Below are positions 1 through 5,295 of a DNA stretch of 5,777 nucleotides, piece by piece. The stretch is from Oscillospiraceae bacterium (GTDB taxonomy: Bacteria; Bacillota; Clostridia; Oscillospirales; Oscillospiraceae). Every line of letters begins with the position of its first letter. Position 1 is the stretch's first letter. Both the position numbers and the translations under genes were made by a program. The notes beneath the pieces are model-generated. The model saw nothing but the letters and a program-made list of their open reading frames with translations, was not told the DNA's origin and searched no databases. The stretch lies in NCBI GenBank assembly GCA_029009035.1, contig JAQXJQ010000048.1, positions 1 through 5,777 of the forward strand, written 5' to 3'.

Positions 1-633
1 GCAGCTCCAGGTGGAGCCGGGGCAGAGCTGATCCATGGTCTCCTTCATGAACAGCAGGTTCTTCAGGCTGCCGGGGATGCCGTTGGCGCAGCCCATGCAG
101 AACTGGAAGTGCAGGGGGGCCTTCAGAACGCCCTTCTTCAGATAGTAGGCGGCGTTGGCGATCATGCCGGGATCAAAGGCCTCGATCTCGGGCTTGACGC
201 CCCACTCCTGGAAGTCCTTGCCCAGCTCCTCCAGGAACTTGGGGGGGTTCAGGAACAGGGTGGTGTGCAGCCAGTTCATGGAGCCGCAGTCATAGGAGGC
301 CATCTCGGGGCGCAGCTCCTTGACATGGATCTTGCGCTCCTCGTCGTTGGCGGTGAGGGCGCCGGAGGTGGTCATGTTCAGCACGATGTCACAGTCGGGG
401 TGATTGGTGCGCAGCAGGCGGACGGTCTCGGCGAACTTCTCCTTGTCCATGGTGCCGTTGCCGTTCTCGTCGCGCATATGCATATGGGCGATGGCGGCGC
501 CGGCCTGCCAGCAGTCATAGATGTCCTCCGCGATCTCAGCGGGAGTCATGGGGACGTTGGGGTTATTCTCCTTCTTGGGCCATGCGCCGGTGGTGGCCAC
601 GGTGATGATGCACTTGTTCTTCAGATCAGACAT
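1..633 (-). CDS. Beta-keto acid cleavage enzyme (BKACE/DUF849, Kce-like), 3' end cut by window
   Basis: Partial gene: 211 codons from the ATG at 633 to the window edge, out of a usual 270-310 for the family. BKACE enzymes are zinc-dependent cytosolic TIM barrels that react a beta-keto acid with acetyl-CoA to give acetoacetate plus a new acyl-CoA. The founding member is Kce of lysine fermentation (3-keto-5-aminohexanoate). Visible signatures are the first-strand motif ITVATTGAWP (residues 10-19), the block around PMTPAEIAED (28-37), the metal-binding HMHMRD (50-55, with H50 and H52 as expected zinc ligands), NMTTSG (86-91), PEMASYDCGSMNW (109-121) and a glycine-rich segment near 180-190 (MGCANGIPG). 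The third zinc ligand, a glutamate, should lie beyond the edge and cannot be checked. It is the last visible gene of the operon, 35 bases after the thiolase stop. Family assignment is firm. The substrate is inferred only from neighbours and need not be the lysine intermediate, because no kamA, kamDE or kdd gene is in view. Confidence 0.9.
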   Translation of the reverse strand, partial: MSDLKNKCIITVATTGAWPKKENNPNVPMTPAEIAEDIYDCWQAGAAIAHMHMRDENGNGTMDKEKFAETVRLLRTNHPDCDIVLNMTTSGALTANDEERKIHVKELRPEMASYDCGSMNWLHTTLFLNPPKFLEELGKDFQEWGVKPEIEAFDPGMIANAAYYLKKGVLKAPLHFQFCMGCANGIPGSLKNLLFMKETMDQLCPGSTWSC

Positions 634-642
634 AACAAACAT

Positions 643-650
643 TCCTTTCT
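643..650 (-). promoter_or_regulatory. Shine-Dalgarno sequence of the BKACE gene
   Basis: On the minus strand AGAAAGGA lies 9 bases before the ATG at 633. A second in-frame ATG at 642-640 directly abuts this purine stretch, so it is too close to be used. The spacing therefore decides for the start at 633 (protein beginning MSDLKN). Confidence 0.6.
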
Positions 651-668
651 TTTGATCGTATTTTCTAT

Positions 669-1832
669 TTACAGCATCTCAAAGATGCCGGCAGCGCCCA
701 TTCCGCCGCCGATACACATGGTGACCATGCCGTAGCGGCCGCCCTGCCGCTTCAGGCGGGACAGGACCTTGCAGGTCAGCACAGCGCCGGTGGCGCCCAG
801 AGGATGGCCCAGAGCCATGGCTCCGCCCTCGGGGTTGACCTTGCTCATATCGAAGCCCAGGGTGCGGATGCAGGGGATGGCCTGGGCGGCAAAGGCCTCA
901 TTCAGCTCGATGGTATCGATCTGGTCCAGGGTCATGCCGGTGCGCTTGAACACCTTGGGCACGGCGTAAATGGGGCCGAGGCCCATCAGCTCGGACTCGT
1001 TGCCCGCCACGGCAAAGCCCACCAGACGGGCAATGGGCTTCAGGCCCAGCTCGTCGGCCTTCTCCCGGCTCATGACCACCACGAAGGCGGCGCCGTCGCT
1101 CATCTGGGAGGAGGTGCCGGCGGTGACGATGCCCTCAAAGCAGGGCTTCAGATTGCCCAGGGTCTCCAGGGTGGTGTTGCGGCGGATGCCCTCGTCCTTG
1201 TCGATGACCTTCACGGTGCCGTCGGGTGCGGTGACGGTGATGGGGATGATCTGGTCGTCAAAGGCGCCGGCATCCTGGGCCGCGGCGGCCAGGGCGTGGC
1301 TGCGCACAGCCATCTCCTCCATCTCGGTGCGGGTGATGCCGTACTTCTTGGCCACCAGCTCCGCGGTGTAGCCGGGAGCCATGTAAGCCTCGTTATAGGC
1401 CTTGACCAGGTTGGGATCACGATATTGCTCATCCAGGAACATATTCTTGATGCGGGTCATGCTCTCCACGCCGCCGGCCACGATCACATCGCACTGGTCG
1501 GCAACGATGGCGTTGACGGCGGTGGCGATGGTCTGCAGGCCGGAGGAGCAGAAGCGGCAGACGGTCTGGGCCGAGGTCTCCTTGGGCAGGCCGGCCATCT
1601 GCGCGATCAGGCGGCCGAAGTTCCAGCCCTGCACATCCTCGGGATAGGCGCAGCCCACGATCACATCGTCGATGTCCTTGGGGTCCAGCTGGGGCACGCG
1701 GGCCAGAACGCCCTTGAGGGTCTCGGCGCCGTAGGTCACGGGGTGGACATTGGCAAAGCCGCCTTTATAGGCACGGGTCACCGCGGAGCGGCCATAGGCC
1801 ACGATGACGGCCTCTCTCTGTTTCATGATCAT
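669..1832 (-). CDS. Thiolase (acetyl-CoA C-acyltransferase family)
   Basis: Complete 387-residue thiolase, the normal length for the family (about 380-400). It would cleave a 3-ketoacyl-CoA with CoA to release acetyl-CoA, or run the reverse condensation, in the cytoplasm. The full catalytic set is visible: nucleophilic cysteine C95 in CRFCSSGLQ (92-100), NEAF (311-314), GHPLGATG with general-base H343 (342-349), and the second cysteine C373 in CIGGGMGAAG near the C-terminus. One small oddity is C92 where most thiolases have Asn in the N-R-x-C motif. The gene starts 21 bases after the CoA-transferase stop and ends 35 bases before the BKACE gene, so co-transcription is very likely. With these partners, acetoacetyl-CoA is the most plausible substrate, but longer or substituted 3-ketoacyl-CoAs are possible. 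The start could be the ATG at 1832 or the in-frame ATG at 1826, a two-residue difference. Confidence 0.93.
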   Translation of the reverse strand: MIMKQREAVIVAYGRSAVTRAYKGGFANVHPVTYGAETLKGVLARVPQLDPKDIDDVIVGCAYPEDVQGWNFGRLIAQMAGLPKETSAQTVCRFCSSGLQTIATAVNAIVADQCDVIVAGGVESMTRIKNMFLDEQYRDPNLVKAYNEAYMAPGYTAELVAKKYGITRTEMEEMAVRSHALAAAAQDAGAFDDQIIPITVTAPDGTVKVIDKDEGIRRNTTLETLGNLKPCFEGIVTAGTSSQMSDGAAFVVVMSREKADELGLKPIARLVGFAVAGNESELMGLGPIYAVPKVFKRTGMTLDQIDTIELNEAFAAQAIPCIRTLGFDMSKVNPEGGAMALGHPLGATGAVLTCKVLSRLKRQGGRYGMVTMCIGGGMGAAGIFEML

Positions 1833-1835
1833 ACA

Positions 1836-1841
1836 CTTCCT
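1836..1841 (-). promoter_or_regulatory. Shine-Dalgarno sequence of the thiolase gene; start ambiguous
   Basis: AGGAAG on the minus strand sits 3 bases before the ATG at 1832 and 9 bases before the in-frame ATG at 1826. Counted from the AGGA core, the distances are 5 and 11. The signal is real, but it does not settle which of the two ATGs is used. Confidence 0.55.
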
Positions 1842-1853
1842 ATCTCAAAAATC

Positions 1854-3173
1854 TTACAGCTTCATGCGGTAGAGCCGCTCAAACTCATCCTGCAGCTGGT
1901 CACGGAAATCGGGATGGGCGATGGAGATGAGCTTTCTGGCCCTCTCCTTCACCGTTTCGCCCCGCAGGCAGACGGTGCCATACTCCGTGGCCACAAAGTG
2001 GGTGTTGCTGCGGGTATAGGTCACGCAGGTCCCCTCCGGGAGCACGGGACGGATGCAGGACTCGGTGATGATCTGCCCGTCGGCGTTCTTGCGGGTGCGG
2101 GTGGATTTCAGGGTGATAATGGATTTTCCGCCCGCCATCTGCGCACCCACGCCGGTGTCCACCTGACCGCCGCTGCCGGAGATCTGATAGGTGCCCACGC
2201 CTTCCGAGGCGCACTGCCCGGTGAGGTCCACATAAAGGGCCGCGTTGATGGACACCATCTTGCGGTTCTGGGCGATCACAGTCAGATCATTGGTATAGGA
2301 CAGGGATTTGTGCAGAATGGCCGGATTATCGTCAATGTAATCATACAGCTCCTTCGAGCCCATGGTGAAGGAGGTCACGGTGATGCCCTTGTGCAGGGTC
2401 TTGTTGGCATTGGTCACGGCGCCGCATTTCAGCAGCTCCATGGCGCAGTCGGAGAAGGACTCCGTGTGGATGCCAAGGCCGGACTTTTCCTTCAGCCTGC
2501 CCGCCAGAGCGTCAATGGTCCCACCGAAGCCCAGCTGGATGGTGGAACCATCCTCCACCAGCTCCGCCACATGACCGCCCAGCAGTTCGTCCTCCGCGGT
2601 GGGAGTCTCCCGGGGCAGTGTGGCGGGATAGCGGTCCGATTCAATGATACCGTCCACCTGAGAAATGTGGATCAGGGTATCGCCAAAGGTGCGGGGGCCG
2701 TGAGAGGCCACCTCCACGATGATGCGCTTGGTGTAGGGGATGAGGTCCTGCTCCAGGATGGCGGAGCCGGTCATGGTGAACCAGCCGTGCTTATCCATGG
2801 GGGACACCGTCACCACCATCAGGTCGATCTCCGGGACGGCGCAGACCCAGTCCCGGGACATATTGCGCAGATGGTTGGGGATAAAGCTGCAGCAGTCCCG
2901 TCCGGCAGGACCCTGGAGGAAGCGGTTGTAAAAGGGCGCCTCCATGGTAAAGGTGCTGCCCGCGTTGGGGTCGGTGTAGACCGCCAGAGGCGCCAGGGGC
3001 AGATAGGTCATCAGGCGGATGTTCTCCCGGCGCCCCACCAGCTCAGTCAGGGCGTTGCCGAAATCCACCGGCGTGATGGCGCCGCCGGGCAGCATCACGG
3101 TATCGCCGGAGCGGACCGTCTCCGCCGCGTCGGCGGCGGACATGAGCTTGCGGCGGTATTCTTCAGTGATCAT
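1854..3173 (-). CDS. Acetyl-CoA hydrolase/transferase-family CoA-transferase (4-hydroxybutyrate CoA-transferase-like)
   Basis: Complete 439-residue protein, matching the length of 4-hydroxybutyrate and butyryl-CoA:acetate CoA-transferases (about 430-450). These cytosolic enzymes move CoA between carboxylates through a glutamyl-CoA thioester. The N-terminal domain covers about residues 1-190 and the C-terminal acetyl-CoA hydrolase/transferase domain about 265-425. Visible motifs are the glycine-rich GFGGTIDAL (215-223), IHTESFSD (235-242) with E238 at the position of the catalytic glutamate of the Clostridium aminobutyricum enzyme, DLTGQCASEGVGTYQISGSG (316-335) followed by GQVD, and the C-terminal TEYGTVCLRG (396-405) and IAHPDFR (418-424). 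The start is fixed by a strong AGGAGGA 7 bases upstream. It follows the symporter by 77 bases, a gap holding a strong hairpin, and precedes the thiolase by 21 bases. In context it may activate the imported acid, or acetoacetate released by the BKACE enzyme. Acceptor specificity cannot be read from the sequence. Confidence 0.92.
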   Translation of the reverse strand: MITEEYRRKLMSAADAAETVRSGDTVMLPGGAITPVDFGNALTELVGRRENIRLMTYLPLAPLAVYTDPNAGSTFTMEAPFYNRFLQGPAGRDCCSFIPNHLRNMSRDWVCAVPEIDLMVVTVSPMDKHGWFTMTGSAILEQDLIPYTKRIIVEVASHGPRTFGDTLIHISQVDGIIESDRYPATLPRETPTAEDELLGGHVAELVEDGSTIQLGFGGTIDALAGRLKEKSGLGIHTESFSDCAMELLKCGAVTNANKTLHKGITVTSFTMGSKELYDYIDDNPAILHKSLSYTNDLTVIAQNRKMVSINAALYVDLTGQCASEGVGTYQISGSGGQVDTGVGAQMAGGKSIITLKSTRTRKNADGQIITESCIRPVLPEGTCVTYTRSNTHFVATEYGTVCLRGETVKERARKLISIAHPDFRDQLQDEFERLYRMKL

Positions 3174-3180
3174 AGGAAAC

Positions 3181-3187
3181 TCCTCCT
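3181..3187 (-). promoter_or_regulatory. Strong Shine-Dalgarno sequence of the CoA-transferase gene
   Basis: AGGAGGA on the minus strand, 7 bases before the ATG at 3173, is the best ribosome-binding site in the window. It lies only 5 bases downstream (in transcript direction) of the 13-bp hairpin, so it should stay single-stranded when the hairpin forms. That is compatible with efficient translation from a processed or attenuated transcript. Confidence 0.75.
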
Positions 3188-3192
3188 ATTGA

Positions 3193-3225
3193 GAAAGGCG
3201 GACGGCGAAATACCGTCCGCCTTTC
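3193..3225 (-). terminator. Perfect 13-bp hairpin between symporter and CoA-transferase genes (attenuator or mRNA-processing element)
   Basis: GAAAGGCGGACGG (3193-3205) and CCGTCCGCCTTTC (3213-3225) are exact inverse complements around a 7-base loop. The paired outer A and T runs resemble an intrinsic terminator. On the transcribed strand, however, only TTTCTCAATAGG follows, not a full U-tract, so termination is probably partial. It sits in the 77-base gap between the symporter stop and the CoA-transferase start. It may lower expression of the downstream enzymes relative to the transporter, or protect a processed 3' end of the symporter message. The structure itself is certain; its role is inferred. 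Confidence 0.6.
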
Positions 3226-3250
3226 GAAGTTCATTCGCAAGGACGCTGAC

Positions 3251-5224
3251 TTACTTGGCGTACTTGGCAACGGCGGCAGCACCCTTGTCGGTGATGCGCA
3301 GCTTACGCTTGAACAGGCCACCCTCAATGATGTAGCCCTGACGGGTCAGGTGAGAGGAGATAGCAGCCATCTTCATGGAGGCGATCTCGTGCTTCTTCAC
3401 GAACTCGGCCTGCTTCTCGGGGTTGTTCTTCACGATGGACAGCAGCTCCACATACAGGGGGCTCAGCTTATCCTTGGCCATCTCGGCCTCAGCGCCGGTG
3501 AGAGGAGCCAGAGCCTTCTCGCCCTTCTCGGTGATCTCATAGGTGTAGAACTTGGTACCGGTCATGCCGGCGCGGACGATCAGGCCGCCCTGGTCCAGCT
3601 TCTCAACGGAAGCGGAAGCCTTGGCGGAGTCAACGCCCATGTAGTCGGTGATGTCGGCCTGATAGCAGTGGCCCAGACGGATGAGGGACAGGACCTGCTT
3701 GTCAAAGTCGTCCAGAGTGACGTCGATACGGTTGGAGGCGGTGGGAACGCGCTCCCAGCCGGCCTTGCCGTAGTACTTGGGCTTGCCGAAGAAGCTGCCG
3801 ATGACGGCGGCGACCAGGGTGACCAGGAAGCCGGCGGTGGCCATGTAGATCCACTTGTCAATGACAAAGACATGGAGCACATTGTTCAGCAGGGTGCACA
3901 GGCACATGAAGATCATGCCCACCAGAGCGCCCACGAAAGCACCGGCGTTGTTGAAGCGGGGCCAAATAGCGCCCAGCATCAGCAGGATGGCGGGAGGAAC
4001 CAGCCAGCAGTTGGCGAAGGCGAACAGGTAGGTAGCGCCGCCGGGGAACTGGCACAGGATCCAGGTGACAACGCCCAGACCGATCATGATGAACTTGGAC
4101 ATACGCAGGGTCTGCTTGGGAGTGGCCTTGGGGTTGATCAGACGCTGATAGATATCGCGGCTGGCAACGGCGGAAGCGCCCAGAGCAGAGGTGGAAGCGG
4201 TGGAGATGGAGGCAGCGCAGGCGCCCACCACGAAGAAGGAGCCCAGCAGAGGCACGAAGGTGCTGGCCAGGAAGCCGTAAGCACCGGTAGCAGCCAGCTT
4301 GCCGCCGCCCTGAACGAAGACCTCGGGGTGGTTGGCGCCGGCATACACGCCGATGATGGCGAAGGGGACGGTGAAGATGATGGTCAGCAGGATGGCAGCC
4401 AGCACGAAGGACTTCTTGGCGACCTTCTCACTGCGGCAGGAGGCGATCTTCATCCAGTAGTAGTTGTTGCCCCAAACCAGAGCGGCGGCGAACAGGATGA
4501 CGAAGTTCAGCCAGGAGGGATAGGTCAGAGCCAGCACGGGAGCGCCGCCGGCGCCGCTGATACCAAAGTTGAAGAAGTTGCCGTTGGCCCACTTGGCAGC
4601 CATCTCGCCCAGGCCGCCGTAACGGCTGGCCAGCAGGCTAAGCATCAGAGGAACAGCGATAACGCCCAGGCAGACCTGGAAGAAGTCGGTGATGGTGGCG
4701 GCCCACAGACCGGAGATGAAGGTAAAGGTGATGATGACCAGGAAGATGACCAGGGTCACCACGGTGGTGTTCCAGCCGGTGTAGCCCACGATGGTGGACA
4801 CGCAGGAGACGATGTTGTTGGCCAGAATGCCGCACATACCGATGACGGAGGTCACGGCGATGACGGGACGGATCTTGGCGGAGTAACGCATCTCCAGATA
4901 CTCAGGCAGGGTCTGAGCACCGTTCAGACGGACGAACTTGCCCCACAGCACGCCGTAGAGCAGCAGGCCCGCGATACCGTAGATGAGGCCCCAAGCCAGG
5001 GAGGTCTTCAGACCATACATGATGGAGAAGCCGGGGGCAAGGGCGACGGTGGTACCGGCAAAGCCGATGGCGATAACGCCCATCATGTTGATGGGAGTAG
5101 AAACGCCGCGTCCTGCCAGGACGAAGTCAGAGGCATCGGAGACCCAGCGCTTGGCATAGAAGCCGCAGCCCACCAGGATCCCGATAAACACGATAAACAT
5201 TACAATAAATACTGTGTTGCTCAT
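3251..5224 (-). CDS. Sodium:solute symporter (SSS family) with C-terminal tandem winged-helix extension
   Basis: 657-residue membrane protein; ordinary SSS transporters are about 480-550. Residues 1-480 carry 13 hydrophobic segments, roughly 4-24, 43-65, 76-96, 120-143, 154-171, 176-199, 237-257, 272-295, 317-345, 377-394, 399-421, 427-447 and 460-480. Family motifs are SDFVLAGRG (32-40), TLPEYLEMRY (105-114), SGLWAATITDFFQ (171-183) and the ninth-helix AASISTASTSALGAS (337-351). There S341-T342 match the Na+-coordinating Ser-Thr of PutP. It should couple Na+ entry to uptake of an organic or amino acid; the substrate is unknown. Thirteen helices in the usual N-outside topology put the C-terminus in the cytoplasm. 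A basic linker (481-492) leads to two winged-helix-like units (about 503-575 and 588-657). The reading frame is unbroken, so this is a genuine fusion in this sequence. GAGGAG lies 7 bases before the ATG. It lies between the cyclase and CoA-transferase genes, which suggests it imports the pathway's substrate. Confidence 0.93.
   Translation of the reverse strand: MSNTVFIVMFIVFIGILVGCGFYAKRWVSDASDFVLAGRGVSTPINMMGVIAIGFAGTTVALAPGFSIMYGLKTSLAWGLIYGIAGLLLYGVLWGKFVRLNGAQTLPEYLEMRYSAKIRPVIAVTSVIGMCGILANNIVSCVSTIVGYTGWNTTVVTLVIFLVIITFTFISGLWAATITDFFQVCLGVIAVPLMLSLLASRYGGLGEMAAKWANGNFFNFGISGAGGAPVLALTYPSWLNFVILFAAALVWGNNYYWMKIASCRSEKVAKKSFVLAAILLTIIFTVPFAIIGVYAGANHPEVFVQGGGKLAATGAYGFLASTFVPLLGSFFVVGACAASISTASTSALGASAVASRDIYQRLINPKATPKQTLRMSKFIMIGLGVVTWILCQFPGGATYLFAFANCWLVPPAILLMLGAIWPRFNNAGAFVGALVGMIFMCLCTLLNNVLHVFVIDKWIYMATAGFLVTLVAAVIGSFFGKPKYYGKAGWERVPTASNRIDVTLDDFDKQVLSLIRLGHCYQADITDYMGVDSAKASASVEKLDQGGLIVRAGMTGTKFYTYEITEKGEKALAPLTGAEAEMAKDKLSPLYVELLSIVKNNPEKQAEFVKKHEIASMKMAAISSHLTRQGYIIEGGLFKRKLRITDKGAAAVAKYAK
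3254..3463 (-). other. Second winged-helix-like domain of the symporter tail (residues 588-657)
   Basis: The order is helix (590-600), helix (603-612), recognition-type helix (615-629, SMKMAAISSHLTRQG), then a beta-hairpin wing (YIIEGGLFKRKLRIT) and closing helix (DKGAAAVAKYAK). This matches MarR/PadR-type winged helices, in which the wing is typically followed by a T-x-K-G turn. By my count it holds 13 Lys/Arg against 6 Asp/Glu, so it is clearly basic and could touch DNA. It ends exactly at the protein's C-terminus. The assignment is by eye from pattern, not from a profile search. Confidence 0.65.
3500..3718 (-). other. First winged-helix-like domain of the symporter tail (residues 503-575)
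   Basis: The pattern is helix 1 (505-517, DDFDKQVLSLIRL), helix 2 (521-529), recognition-type helix 3 (533-547, SAKASASVEKLDQGG), wing (LIVRAGMTGTKFYTYEIT) and the T-x-K-G turn (TEKGEKAL). It resembles helix-turn-helix domains that read 'effector off, bind DNA', but is mildly acidic (about 11 Asp/Glu to 8 Lys/Arg), unlike the second copy. The YEITEKGEKA and LRITDKGAAA ends of the two units align, suggesting an old tandem duplication. DNA binding is not shown by sequence alone; protein-protein contact is an alternative. Confidence 0.65.
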
Positions 5225-5231
5225 GGATACT

Positions 5232-5237
5232 CTCCTC
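5232..5237 (-). promoter_or_regulatory. Shine-Dalgarno sequence of the symporter gene
   Basis: GAGGAG on the minus strand, 7 bases before the ATG at 5224, supports that start. The first membrane segment begins right after it (residue 4), as expected for this family. Confidence 0.7.
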
Positions 5238-5248
5238 TCTATTATTCA

Positions 5249-5264
5249 GGAGGCACGCGCCTCC
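5249..5264 (-). other. Small GC-rich hairpin between cyclase and symporter genes
   Basis: GGAGGC and GCCTCC form an exact 6-bp stem around a 4-base loop, in the 71-base gap between the cyclase stop and the symporter start. No U-run follows it on the transcribed strand (TGAATAATAG), so it is not a standard terminator. It ends 11 bases before the symporter's GAGGAG. Its GCCTCC arm could also pair with the GAGG of that ribosome-binding site, which would give a weak translational control. That role is only a possibility. Confidence 0.4.
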
Positions 5265-5295
5265 GGGGGCACAAATCAGAGATTCGCCGTCAGGA

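Noticed and set aside
109..735. A 208-codon plus-strand open frame at the left end
   Set aside because: It lies opposite the BKACE gene, extends into the thiolase 3' end, and has repetitive Gly/Leu/Val composition with no recognisable domain.
804..3335. A very long plus-strand open frame (843 codons) opposite the thiolase and CoA-transferase genes
   Set aside because: It is an antisense shadow caused by GC-rich third codon positions. Its translation is low-complexity, rich in Gly, His, Ala and Leu, matches no family, and runs across the intergenic hairpin and two real genes.
5238..5275. Possible promoter in the cyclase-symporter gap (AATAAT with TTGTGC upstream on the minus strand)
   Set aside because: The spacing is about 22 bases, too long for a sigma-70-type promoter. 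Transcription from that -10 would start at or inside the symporter's ribosome-binding site.
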